A stretch of 64,000 nt of DNA. It comes from Panopea generosa. Its lineage: Eukaryota; Mollusca; Bivalvia; Adapedonta; Hiatellidae. The stretch covers positions 14,142,787-14,206,786 of the forward strand of contig CM055895.1 of the NCBI GenBank assembly GCA_029582155.1. Direction: 5' to 3'. Below the pieces are notes generated by a model that was given only the letters and a program-made list of their open reading frames with translations, did no database searches and was not told the DNA's origin. Every line of letters starts with the position of its first letter. The stretch's first letter is position 1. The translations under genes were made by a program, and so were the position numbers. Shown piece by piece: positions 48,396 to 60,479 of this stretch.

Positions 48396-48930
48396 CAAGA
48401 GGACCAAGAGGGCCCTATATCGCTCACCTGAGTGACCTTGAGACATCCAACTTAAGTAGATTATATAATACATGTACACTCAAAATTCCAGAAAAAACGA
48501 GATGGGCGAGTAGTTAGAATTTCGATTTGTTTTGAAAATGTAACATATGCGTAGAAAAGTTGTGCGATAACAATAGTATCATTGTACGGATATCTAGATA
48601 TCAGATATCGAAAGAAAGTTTTCACTATATATCCATATAAAGAAAACCAGCCTCCCCTCCTGGCGACTATGCTTTTCAACGAATCGCGATGGCTGGAATA
48701 AACCTAGATGTTCACCCATGGTAAATGTCAGTGAAATTACCTCGAAATCAGGTCAGTAGATTCTGACAAGAAGGCTCTTGAAGTTTTTACTATAGCTGCC
48801 CATATAGTAAATTAGCACCGTGGCGGTCATGTTTTTCAACAAATCACAACAGCTTGAACAAACTTGGTAAAGAGTCACCCAAGGAACATTTCAAATAAAT
48901 TTGATTGTTTCTGTAAGAAAAGGTTGTTCA
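48396..48930 (+). repeat. Dispersed repeat, GCTCACCTGAG family
   Basis: Begins AAGAGGACCAAGAGGGCCCT then ATATCGCTCACCTGAGTGAC and contains CTTGAACAAACTTGGTAAAG and GTCACCCAAGGAACATTTCA. The internal block is shared with the reverse copy at 56216-56480. A common dispersed repeat type in bivalve genomes, to my knowledge; probably non-autonomous. The weak open frame here is not a gene. Confidence 0.65.
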
Positions 48931-49476
48931 TTTCTTTTAGAAGTGTTTATATAAATATAAATGAAAAGAGTTTGAATCGGAGTTTTACACTCAACACGTT
49001 GATGACTTAAGGTCATGCAGGGCGGGTTCATGCAAATGAGTAATTGACAGATTAATTCTCCGTTAAGAATAGTATAAACTCATTTTAGATACATAATAAT
49101 ATGGTTTCATGAATTTTAAAAGAATTCTAACTTTAATACCCAGTTAAAGATGCATCATCTTATGATGGAAAGTTTATTGAATCTCAAGGAGGAAGGTCAT
49201 ACAAATTATTCGAAGAAAATGATTAATTCTGTCCTTGTAGTTTGTTCTGTTTATGAAAAAAAATGTTAATACATAGATAAGTATTTTCCGTTGTATTCGT
49301 CAATGTTTTAACATAACCAGATACTGGCCAATGAGTGACTCTATTGCGAGTCAACAAAATTAAATAATTCTACACTACAGAGACAAAATGCAATAAAGGT
49401 TATTGAACAAAATAATCATAATATATATGATGTTTGATATAAATGTGCAGTTTTACTGCTAAGATCGAAAACATAC

Positions 49477-49596
49477 CTGTGATATAGGCGAGATCTCTTT
49501 TATTACCCCAACCCAGATTTGATAAGGCCACAAACAAGGCGAATATCACGATTAGGTAGCAGAAACCGTTGGTGGAGCAATCCATGTCATTTTCAT
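49477..49596 (-). CDS. Orphan internal exon of an unidentified membrane protein
   Basis: A 120-bp candidate exon with acceptor CCTTGCAG and donor CACAG-GTATGT, phase 1 on both sides. It encodes 39 residues with an acidic lead (ENDMDCSTNG), a hydrophobic segment of about 15 residues (FCYLIVIFALFVALS) and then NLGWGNKRDLAYI. It looks like one transmembrane span with a cytoplasmic basic turn. I found no adjoining exons, and the family is unknown. A MITE lies about 110 bp upstream. It could also be a fortuitous frame, but both splice sites are good. Confidence 0.4.
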
Positions 49597-49706
49597 CTGC
49601 AAGGCAAATCAATTTGTTACAATTAAGTAATTATCTAAAAATATGAGAATATGCATATTGAGCTTCGTAATCAAAGAACACAAAACTACTGGTAGCTGGG
49701 CTTTAA

Positions 49707-50372
49707 CCCTTTACTCCATAGATACGCGTTTTCCCGCACCAATCACAGAATGCCTTTGAAAACAGTGCAGGAAGAGTTCAGATTGCTTGTAATGAGCAAT
49801 CTGAACACTTCCTGCACCACAGTTTTCCACTCTGTCAGTTAATATTAACATAATTCACCCAGTAATTCAAAAGCCTTCTATATTAGGTGTCCAAAGGCGT
49901 CTATAATAGAGGTGTCAAAAGGCGTCTATATTAGAGGTGTTCAAAGGCGTCTATATTAGGTGTCCAAAGGCGTCTATATTAGAGGTGTCCAAAGGCGTCT
50001 ATATTAAGTGTCCAAAGGCGTCTATTTTAGGTGTCCAAAGGCGTCTATATTAGAGGTGTTCAAAGGCGTCTATATTAGGTGTCCAAAGGTGTCTATATTA
50101 GAGGTGTCCAAAGCCTTCTATATTAGGTGTCCAAAGGCGTCTATATTATGTGTCCAAAGGCGTCTATATTAGAGGTGTCCAAAGGCGTCTATTTTAGGTG
50201 TCCAAAGGCGTCTATATTAGAGATGTTCCAAGGCGTCTATATTAGGTGTCCAAAGGCGTCTATATTAGAGGTGTCCAAAGCCTTCTATATTAGGTGTCCA
50301 AAGGCGTCTATATTAAGTGTCCAAAGGCGTCTATATTAGAGGTGTTCAAAGGCGTCTATATGAAGTAAAGGG
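49707..50372 (+). mobile_element. piggyBac-like MITE with internal minisatellite
   Basis: A 666-bp element between TTAA tetranucleotides (49703-49706 and 50373-50376). Termini CCCTTTACTCCATAGA and ATATGAAGTAAAGGG are inverted. CCC at the ends and a TTAA target are hallmarks of piggyBac-derived elements. Inside are a near-perfect palindrome (49758-49827) and about 490 bp of tandem 'TGTCCAAAGGCGTCTATATT' units (from 49870). A reversed copy without expansion lies at 25408-25625. Confidence 0.75.
49870..50360. repeat. Minisatellite inside the MITE, alternating ~23- and ~28-bp units
   Basis: Tandem units of TGTCCAAAGGCGTCTATATT with or without AGAGG before the next unit, so periods alternate irregularly between two lengths. 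About 18-19 copies. A short plus-strand frame (50127-50339) through it is not a gene. Confidence 0.9.
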
Positions 50373-50376
50373 TTAA

Positions 50377-53050
50377 TTAATACTCACATGCCTTCCTGAT
50401 TTGATTGATATTGTTGTAGCATTTGGTTTGTTTTATGCTACAGTTTTATAAAAAATACATATAATACAATGTCCACAATATATTTGTATTGCTCGAATTA
50501 TTTCTGCTTGCTTATGTTAAATAAATGATAAAAATGAAATTTGAGAAATAAAAAAGTAGTCCCTGTCGCGTACGATCATTTTGGCGGTGATCAACACTGC
50601 ACAGCTAGATCACGACGATATAAGTAGGACTGTGTTTTTGGCATAGAGTCCGACAAAAACAATTGTTTAGACTCCTACTATTTATATTACCTTGCAACGT
50701 ATTGTCAAATCAAATCTCATAGAAACAATTGAAACAACTCATTCATTAAAAAGCAATTATAATGATGTGTTCTGTTTTGATTTAAACACACAAATCACGT
50801 CTCCCAGTGACATTAAGTAAATACCCCTTAAGAGAAAATAGTGAGTTGACTAGAAAAAAAGGATAAATATTGCATCTTAAAGAATATAACGCCAACAATC
50901 ATCTGGAAATGGCAATAAAACATGCAAGCATGAAATATGATAAAAAGGCAACCATATCGAGTAAGTTGGTTTTGCAATAAAGTTCTGTTACATAAGAATA
51001 TTGTAAAAAAAAGTTAATTTGAAAACGAAATGTTGTTTTTGTATTAAATAATCTATATAATTAATCTACATCTCGTAGCTGAAAAAAAGATACAATAAAA
51101 TTAGTGCACATAGCCTGGACTAGAAAATATACGCAATAAAATATAAGCATGCTAATTAAATGTTTGATTTTTTTTTTAATAAAACTTAGCCTGCAGCTGC
51201 CTCCAAGTGACTTTCAAACCGGTACATCATAAAACGAAATAACGAGTGTTACGCTATGATATGAACTAAAACATGGCCGAAAACCATCCCAGAGTGATAT
51301 TAAAACAATATATTAAGAAACATTGATTGCATTACCCCAAGAACATATATGTCCAACTTAAGTCGTAAACTATTAACGGCCAAAGTCACCACGATAGCAC
51401 AATCAATACATCTTTGTACTTGTATCTAGTCGCATCATTAAGCATTGATCCTACAAACATGTGTTAATGGTGAAAAGATAAGTATGATATCCCTCTTTTA
51501 GCAATATAAAGACAAATGATTTTTTTTTTTTTTTTTTTAAATTTCAATCACTAAAAAATCACTAAAAAATTATCCATTTAGTCACCCCGTAATAGGTATG
51601 TGAGGGTCGTGGTGGGCCATCCCTCAACAAACCGTACACATTATATATACATATTCTTAAAGTGACACACCAGAGTCTCAACAAATTATAAACCCTAGAT
51701 TGAGCTTACTTTTGTTATGAAATATGTTAATAAACCAAAGCAAAAATCAAACTAAAATAGAAATGAATTTAACATAGCAGATGATAGTATAAGAACATTA
51801 TGTTGTCTGATGACTTCAGGATATTTTCTTTTTCTCATGAGTCTAAAGTGATTGGTTTGGTGTTGAACTGTAGTAAATATTAAATTAGTATTTTGGTGTG
51901 TTCCTATATAAAGACAAGTGTTACCCATATGGATAATTAAAATGTGCCTATATAAGATAAAGTTCATCTTAAACTAATGACAGAGATTCACAGTTTCCTA
52001 TGTTTATATGTTAGTCCACATATTAAATTCAGTCAATCTCAACATAAGTAAAAGGTTATAGACCGGGGTCTGAGGTTATAAAAAATGTATTCCATGCTCA
52101 ACTAAAAACAAAGAATGGACTCCATATAACAAAATAAATGTAAATACTGGTGTATTTCCACCTCAAATCTGCATTGATACTTTCAAATTTAAGACCGAGT
52201 CAAGTGTTTGTACTTATTTGTGTTTGATATGAATCCTAGAAATTGTTTTTGAGTACGATTTAAAGTTGAGCAAGAACAAAGTATTATAACCTGCAACCTG
52301 ATACAACGCATTTCTACACTATTCGACGTGTTTTTTTGACGATATCGGATACCGTGGTTCGTGTAGATTTAATTGATATATGATACTTCATACGACATGC
52401 CGTAAAATACAAATGTATTGAAATAATCCTCACAATTTGATTAGCAACTTTATCAACTGGTAAAGAACACGTTTAAAAACAATGCAATGCCTGGATTTAT
52501 TTATTTTTATTAGTCAAAATATATCTCCAAATCCTGGTGAGAGAGTAATGGTTTTATAAATCCCACACTATTCAATAATCTTTAAAGCTGCGTTTTCTTA
52601 AACATGAAAATGCATTAGAATTTGCGTGTTTTCTACACCTAAACCTGAGCTATATCCTTAAAAAAATCATAATTGATATGCATTATTAATACTGTTTTCT
52701 ATTTATATGTTTGCAACATTTTGCATTAAAACACATGTTACAACAATATCAATAAAATCATGCAGACTATTTCGTATTTTCATTCAGCAATGGGTAATAG
52801 TAAGTCGTCGTTTTGTTTTTGTTATCCTTTCCCTAAGCATATAACCGCAATATATTAAATAAGCATTCGTGCAACAATTTTAGATATCAGTAAATAAACG
52901 TGAACATATTTAAATTCCCAAATCAAGTAACGTTTTTAAATAGTTTTGTCTTATAATCTCTTTTAGTTCATAAACCTATTCATAACTGATACAGATACTC
53001 TATTGATTGACAATATATTACATAGTCCAGTCAATCTGCGGTTATTTTAG
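50377..53050. other. Intergenic AT-rich block
   Basis: No gene or repeat supported in 2.7 kb. A poly-T run is at about 51521-51538. Confidence 0.5.
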
Positions 53051-53059
53051 GTCAACCCG

Positions 53060-54500
53060 GACAGAATTGCACCAGAATACCTCCAATCTGTTTTTTTTTT
53101 GTATTTGCATATATTGCTGCAAAACATATCAAACGTTCACCGCAATCAGACAATGGGAAAGCTTAAATTAACAAGTTCAAGCACACCACCACTTACACTG
53201 GTTGTGTATAAATGAATTTTTTACCGCTAATAATGTTATATTTTGTCTGATACAGATTTACAACTACAAGTTTTTTTATCATTAAAATAACGTATTTTAG
53301 ATTATTTTGAACTGTAATGTGTTGAAAGTATGCCTTTTGAGTATGTGAAATTACCCCACCCAACTATTTTAACGAGTCAATTTTAATTTTGTAGGTTAAA
53401 TCAACAGAATGTTTCTAAAATATTCTTTTTATATACATATATTGCAGGAAAACATATCAAAAGGTTACCGCAATTGAACAATAAACAATCTTATTTGTAT
53501 TTGTTCAAACATACCAACTAACTGATAAATGTTAAGCTTTGAACAGATCATCACTGACATTTAATGAGTTTTGTATAGTTCACTGTTCTACACCTAATAC
53601 TGTTATATTCTATGATGCATATGTTGAAACAAGACGTTTGACATCACAAAAAATAACACATTTTAGATTATTTGGAGCCTTAATATATTGAAAATGTGCC
53701 GTTTAAGCATGTGAAATTACACAACCCACCTATTTAAAAGGGTCAATCGATAACTAGCTTACCAGTAGGTTAAATTAGAACAAATTGCAACAAAATGTTT
53801 GTAAACTGTTATTTTTACATATATTGTAGGAAACATATCTAAAGTTTAACGCAATCGAACAATAGGAAAGCTTATTTAAATTAGTTCAAACATACCATCT
53901 ATCTTAATCATGTTAAGCTTTGAAAAGGTCATCACTGACACTAGATGTGTATAGGTCACTGTTTTACACCCAATACTGTTATTATCTATATATGTTTCTT
54001 GTTACACAAATAACACATTTTTCTGCAAAACATATAAAAATAAAGCAATAAAACAAACGGTAAGCATTGTTTAGTTCCTACACTTTACCTTTTTTATGTT
54101 TATTTTCGGAATTGGCCATTTTGGAATGACACGAGTATATAATTTATTATTTTACACTTTTACGTATTACCTGAAATAGTTTATGCTAAATACTTATAAT
54201 TTATTTATCAATAGAATAGATAATTGATGTTATTAGGAACCAATAAAATTGTGTAATTGGGGCATGAACAACTATTTCTCCCAGTTCTAAACAAGCAGAT
54301 CTATGATTTGTTTAGGTAAACCAAGACGAAAATGCAATACATGTTTCATAGTTGATTTCATAACATATTGTTTCATAATATATCGAAAGTTTACTGTGAT
54401 TAAACAATGAGAAATATCTAAGTTTTAGTTCGAACTTAATTATCATATAACTGTTAATGATTATTCTTTCAATAAGTCATCACTCATATTAGTTGTACAT
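53060..54500. repeat. Degenerate direct repeats, four to five copies, ~330-380 bp
   Basis: Blocks resembling CATATATTGCAGGAAAACATA, then CCGCAATTGAACAATAG, GTTCAAACATACCA, GTTAAGCTTTGAA and GTCATCACTGACA recur at about 53107, 53437, 53815 and, weaker, 54020 and 54365. Old, strongly diverged tandem duplication. 48931-49476 and 54501-55470 contain nothing I can assign. Confidence 0.55.
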
Positions 54501-55477
54501 GTGTATAAATTACGTTTTCACACCATACAACCTAATTTTCTAAAATATAACTTTCATAGCAAATATAACCGTATATATAAGAACCGTTATGAAATAAATA
54601 TTTTTATTAAGACCATATGGAATTACCCCCACCCACACCCAAACATACACATGCACACCTTGTTCTTATATAGCAATGTTTTCTATTATAACGTCTCTTT
54701 CCATTCTAGGCTTCTCAGCTAGTCACATTCTTATAGTTTAATATAAATATTTCCTTTCAATTTTGCACCTCTAAGTACATTCTTTGACGTTGTCGCTTTG
54801 CTGCATCTGATTTTGGTGTAATCATACTTTAGATAGCGTCATCCAAAACAGCCTTATATGCCTTTATTTGCACTCCAGACCGACGAAGAGTTTGATGGTT
54901 GTTTATATAACTCAAAGATTAAACAATGAAGGTAATTATTCAAATGATAACATTCCTCTTGCTGGAGAAATTAAGAGAGGCCTATCAACCTTCCATGTCT
55001 CTTTTATATCAAATATTACTGTTTTGTCTTTATTATGGATTAAAAATCAATTTACAGTCTTATTGTTATTAATTCCAATTTCACAACCAACTTGTTTTGT
55101 TTAACTGGTATTCAGGATTTATTCCACAACTACATCTTTGAACCTATGAAAATGTTACAAAGAGATGAGTAATCTCAAATCAAGATTCTAGCTATCAGAA
55201 ATGCAGTAATTACTTCATATATCATTGAGATCTCTGATTCCGTGTGATTTACTCGATTTACGCTCTGTATATTTGAGATGCCAGTAAATTCTTTCATCTC
55301 ATGGTTAATATTTGTGGTAGTAGACAGGTGCCCATGTGTTGAATGCATGTAATTCTTCTAACCCATGTTAAAAAGTCCATCTGAATATCTGCAGCTTCTT
55401 TCAATTAATCAGAGGTTTTAGAGAGTCATATTCTGCTTTTTCAAAGCAAGTTACCTGCACCCCATCCAAATTAAATG

Positions 55478-55680
55478 TTATAGATAGGTCAGTGATACGT
55501 CCAGATCAACTAATAAATTTACTATTTCTTCAATTGTAGTGAAAGTCTGGTTGTTTGCATTTACAACATTTGCCATTGGTAATTCTATTTCACAATTATC
55601 AATATTTGAATACTCAGAACCTGTGAAAATATGACCACCTAGAAATTGCAGTTTCTGTATAGTTTTGATGATCTGTATGG
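55478..55680 (-). pseudogene. Degenerate coding-like tract, unidentified
   Basis: A stop-to-stop frame of about 65 residues with protein-like composition (KLQFLGGHIFTGSEYS, NNQTFTTIEEIVNLLVDL). Further short open pieces in other frames continue downstream to about 54900, suggesting a decayed coding region. I recognise no family. Confidence 0.2.
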
Positions 55681-56215
55681 GATTTTATGCATATCTTTAT
55701 TTATTTTATTGATAAATGTAATTTTCAATTCAAAGGAGTTTGGCTTTAATATATGTAATTATGCGTAAATGCCTTTATGATTAAAACATATTCGTCCAGT
55801 CTGGCCGGTAGTTATCATGTAATGTATGTTATCTGTCATGGTATTATGATTTCATCGCACTAGGAAACCTTTAATTACACTTTTGTCATCGTGTCACCTT
55901 CTGCAAGTGTCCGTTCGTTTGCTCCATCTTGTCCGCCGCCATTACACCATGCAGTGCTGTATTAAGAACGAATGGCTTAATGTTCACTGGGGATTTCAAA
56001 GCGATAAATGTATTATATGTTGTTTTGTCATGTCATTTTCTCCTCGCCAAAATGTCAAAATAGGATGGCACAAATTAGCCACCATATATTTTACCATATA
56101 TATACCATGCACCATTCTGTCAAATATATCTGGTATGGTTTTCTTTTGCAAAGTAATGTGTTCCATGTAGCCATACTCTATTGTGCTTTCAATTCATAAA
56201 TTGCCCTAAAGAAAC

Positions 56216-56480
56216 ACCAACTTTTTAGCTCACCTGAGGCGCAGGCTCACAGGTGAGCTTTTGTGGTCGTCTGTCGTCCGTCGTCCGTCGTCCGTCGTCT
56301 GTCGTCCGTCGTTAACTTAAAGCTTCTAACAACTTCTTCTTTGAAACCAATGGGTCAATTTTGATATAACTTTACAGAAATGTCCCTTGGGTGACCCTCT
56401 ACCAAGTTTGTTCAAGCCATCTTGATTCGTCAAAAAACATGGCGACCAGGGGGTGGGGTTAGTTTACTATATAAGCTATA
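56216..56480 (-). repeat. Dispersed repeat, GCTCACCTGAG family, reversed
   Basis: Reverse copy of the family at 48396-48930. The end facing left forms a perfect stem: TAGCTCACCTG (from 56226) and CAGGTGAGCT around GAGGCGCAGGCTCA. This is followed by a short GTCGTCC repeat (about 56265-56312) and the shared block with GGTGACCCTCTACCAAGTTT. It may have been a DNA element with palindromic terminus. Confidence 0.65.
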
Positions 56481-56884
56481 GTAAAAACTATATGATCAGT
56501 GACAAGAAATTATAAACATCGGAAAGGAAATAAATATTATGTTGAAAATCATTCCTGATCATGTCATGGGTCATGGGTCAAATATGAGAATTAAGACATT
56601 TGCATCAAACCATTATTCAATTACACGTGTCCCAAGTTTCTGACAGAAAGGATGACTACCATTATAAGGTTATGAAGTAAAGAACTTTCATCAATATGAA
56701 GTACAAGTTGTTTGTACTTGATATTTATAACGTGAAAGCCATTATATACCGCAGATTCTGCAATCAAAATACTTCCGTGTATCATACTATACAGTAGTCT
56801 CGTTGGCTGGATATATTTTTCTTTATACAGTTTATATGTTGCATGGATTTTTTCTTCTGTTAGAGATTTTTTGCGGGTAACCTT

Positions 56885-57150
56885 AAGTATCACAGTTTCT
56901 CGAGACGAGATGATTTGTTTGTAACATGAAGTATCACAGTGTTTAATGTTTGAAATTATTAGCATGTTACATAATATATACCGCAGTGTATTTAGTTTGA
57001 GATAATTTGTATGTTACATGATACATACCGCAGTATATTAAGTTTGAGATTATATGTATATTGCATGATACATATCACAGTTTCTCAGGTTGTGAGTATT
57101 ATACGTGTAACATGATGTACGCATGTATCTTCAATCTGAGATCATTAGCA
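56885..57150. repeat. Degenerate ~62-bp tandem repeat, four to five copies
   Basis: Recurring TTACATGATACATACCGCAG and TTTAGTTTGAGATTAT blocks with clear divergence. 57151-58140 has no recognised feature. Confidence 0.6.
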
Positions 57151-58185
57151 TATTACTTTTCTCTCACAACTTGCAACGCGGTTGGCAGCAGCCTTAACAC
57201 TGAAACATGGAAGTAAGCGTGCGAAGCGCTTATTTGGAACATCAAACGTCAATATCCAATGATTGATGAGTGATACATTATTTTGTGATTACTATATAGA
57301 CTGTGTAAGTTAAATAATACAGTGATTTTATTATATACTTCGACATTAAACTACATTAAGTTTGATGTGTTTGATAGTGCATAGATTCTTCAGCTGTCAT
57401 CAATCCTCCGAGCAGAGCTGATATTCAAAGCGTCTGGATTCTCATGATCAATATAATCTGGGGTCACGTGACTGTACACATATTTATAACCGCAGTGCGG
57501 TCATTTTTTTCAGGGGCCAATGTCCGAATATTTCCAAACTGCTATATAAGACTAATACAAGCATCCAGTCATAAGGTATTGTTTCATTGCACTGATATCG
57601 AAGAATACCGGCAAAATTGATATAAGAGGAACACATAGTTTCAACTGCAGAACATAATCCTGATTATCAGATAGCTATAGTTACTGAGGAGATGCCAGAC
57701 AGACAGAGTTACTATAAGATTTATCTAGCATCTTACTTTAATTCAACTATACTCCTACGAATGTCAAAAATGATTTCACATTTATTATTTTAACACGGTT
57801 TAACCCCACAATTCAGGCCATTGTGTCTATGTTTTAAATTGAGTTACAATAAAAAACTACTCTTACAACGTACCATATTGCCCGAATATAGACTTAGTTA
57901 TTAAATTTTTTATAGACTAAATGTACTAAAGTACATATCCCCGCGAACACATCAAACACATTTTAATAACACTTTCAAACGTAAATATTGATGTATGCCA
58001 GATTTATGAGGTTTCCTTAATACAATACGACATGGGTTCATCTAGTATTTCATCTATGAATGATATAAAAATGGAGATATTTCCATGCTCTCATATAGTA
58101 TTTCCAGGATATTTGCGTCAAAAATAGGAAGAAACAACACTTTAATTTGAAGCAGATTTATAAAAAAAATATTTCAATGATGAAT

Positions 58186-58860
58186 GGAAGTTTGTTGCAA
58201 TTTTTATAGAAAGGTTTCCATGACCTAGTACAAATATGTTCAGTATGCCTATATATGTATTCGAAACTAGACAAAAAACCAACACTGTTGCAATATAAAG
58301 CATTTTTATAAAACATGTTTCCATGCCCAAGTACAAATACGTTCAGTACGCCTATATCTGTATCCGAGACTAAAAAAATCCACACCGTTGCAATATAAAG
58401 CATTTTGTGCTTGCTTAAATCTTTTCTGTTGGTTATTCAATACCATCATAGGAGCTATATGTAGTTTGATATGGGAATAAAATTGAAATAACAAATACCA
58501 AGTATGTGTACAAAAAATGTCAGTTTAATACAAAATGACTGCAGTATATTGAAGAGTTAAACGCACTATTATAATGCATTAAGTCTTATACAAACTAATT
58601 GACTAGATTCTAAAAATCAGTTATTAACCAATACAATACACAATTCCCATATAAAAGGTGGGCAAATATCCGCCAAATACGTTCAGTTCGCCTATATCTG
58701 TATCCGAGACTAGAAAAAAAACCCACACTGTTGCAATATAAAGCATTTTATAAAAATGTTTCCATGACCTAATAGAAATACGTTCAGTACGCCTGTATTT
58801 GTATCCGAGCCAAGACTAGAGAAAAACACACACTGTTACAATATAAAGCACCTCTTTACA
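58186..58860. repeat. ~110-bp repeat, two pairs of tandem copies
   Basis: Unit with ACGTTCAGTACGCCTATATC, TGTATCCGAGACTA and ACACTGTTGCAATATAAAGC. Two copies at 58186-58410 and two at about 58668-58860 are separated by about 260 bp of unrelated sequence. Confidence 0.75.
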
Positions 58861-58943
58861 ATACAACACCGACATATGTATACTATATATGACTTATATA
58901 TATATATAAAGGTCTATAGTTTTTACGGCAGCTTTATGTCAGT

Positions 58944-59194
58944 GGCCCTCCCAGGGGTTGCGATAATATGGGGAACATGGCCAATTATTTTTAGGGTTCT
59001 AAGGAACATTGATCATTACTTACAGGATTCCAGGGATCAATGGCCTAATTTTAGAGATCTGGGGTGTGTGTGGTGGGGGGGGGGGGGGGGGGGGGGAATA
59101 CTATTGGGAAACTATGGCAAATATTTTTGGAGATCTTGGGAACAATGACCATTACTTTAAGAGATCCAGGGAACAGGGACCCCCTGGGAGGGCC
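58944..59194. mobile_element. MITE with perfect 14-bp GGCCCTCCCAGGGG termini
   Basis: Perfect inverted ends (58944-58957 and 59181-59194) enclose 251 bp that itself consists of diverged short repeats (GGGAACATGGCCAATTATTT, GGGAACAATGACCATTACTT and similar) plus a poly-G run at 59079-59097. No coding capacity. No target duplication recognised. Confidence 0.6.
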
Positions 59195-59265
59195 TAAAAA
59201 AACAAACAATATCAAATCAATATAAAATACAATATCAGTATTTTTAATTAATGTTTAGCAAATTA

Positions 59266-59271
59266 TTTATT
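59266..59271 (-). terminator. Candidate polyadenylation signal AATAAA
   Basis: AATAAA on the minus strand about 230 bp downstream of the stop codon of the terminal exon at 59502-59661. Position fits a short 3' UTR; not otherwise supported. Confidence 0.3.
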
Positions 59272-59501
59272 CTCAAGCAAGCAACGACACCAACAGGGCA
59301 GCCACGGCTAAAATGAAAGCTGCGTTGCTTTCTGAACAACAAACCCAGGGATTAAGACCATGCATTTTTTAATAAAAAACTTGTTGTGTACGATATGCCT
59401 ATACATATTTTTAAGAATGGATAATAAAATGCTAAAAAAATATATATGACGTGAATGGAATAAATTAAAAGACGAATACATTTGAATTATTTAACAATCA
59501 A

Positions 59502-59661
59502 TTACTTCATGTTGTCTTTGAAATACCATGCTTCGTAACCTATGTTTAAACGACTCCACGTTGTCATGGTGTGTAGGCCAATAAACACAAGGGCGACAAC
59601 TCCTAGGGAGATGTTCGTTACCAGTTTGAGTGACACTCGGCAGGGGTATTCAAAGTAAAAT
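59502..59661 (-). CDS. Terminal exon of an unidentified membrane protein
   Basis: Acceptor TTAACAG (ending 59662), then one base completing a codon and 52 codons to TAA: FYFEYPCRVSLKL, a hydrophobic segment (NISLGVVALVFIGLHTM) and a polar C-terminus (TWSRLNIGYEAWYFKDN). It looks like the last transmembrane span and tail of a membrane protein. Upstream exons should lie to the right on the minus strand; I found no convincing one before the edge. A candidate promoter with a splice donor is at about 62600. The family is not recognised. The composition differs from the surrounding AT-rich DNA, which supports coding. Confidence 0.45.
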
Positions 59662-60479
59662 CTGTTAATAAAGAACTAGAAAATAACTAAACAAATAATT
59701 TAATGAATAATGTAAATTTTAGTATATCTAAAAAGTATCATTAAAATAGGAAAAGTTATGATAATTAAATAGATAAAAAATAAAATAAATGCTACATATA
59801 ATAAAGCCTAGATCTAATGAAATATCTTAAAACTTTTGATTTTGTAACACATGCCATAAAGAGGTTATTAACTGGGGTAGGCGTGGCTTTTGGTGATATT
59901 AGCTATAGCCCTCGGACCTTGTATCGCTTACATAGGCCAGTATTACCAAGGCGCACATCTTTTCCAGTTAATAAACTCTTTATTTGGATCTCAACACAAT
60001 TTATAATCTGTAAATTACGGAAACACTGCAATTTTCAAATGGCATTTGCTCATTTCAATGCACGATATTTTACAGATGAACGCATAATATTAAATCAATA
60101 TAAACAGCTCCAAGCATTACATTTTGTTACTTCATAATACGAAAGCAATATCAATTTAAATAAAACCAGTGAGGCCACATTAGGTTTGACAAATTGAACT
60201 TTTCTATGATTGTTTTGTATCATAAAAATAAAAGTTGGTATTTAGTTTTCATCATGGCAAATGTGTACGATACCTTCCAACCATTCTGCAGTAATATATG
60301 TCACTTTCTAAAACAGAAACAACTACTTCTACTATTATTACTGTCAGCATTTGAATCAAGATTGTGTGATATTGGTTTTTTTTATTTAGTTTTTAATATT
60401 GAACAACTCTTGCATGAGAACGTCTCGTAGTTCATATACCTCAGTTTCTGTTTTTGTTTCTACGCTGTTTTTGAAGGCT

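Noticed and set aside
50127-50339. 70-residue frame with repeated CPKASILEVSKG units
   Set aside because: Translation of the minisatellite inside the MITE.
59817-60137. 106-residue plus-strand frame
   Set aside because: No recognisable domain and no start context or partner exon.
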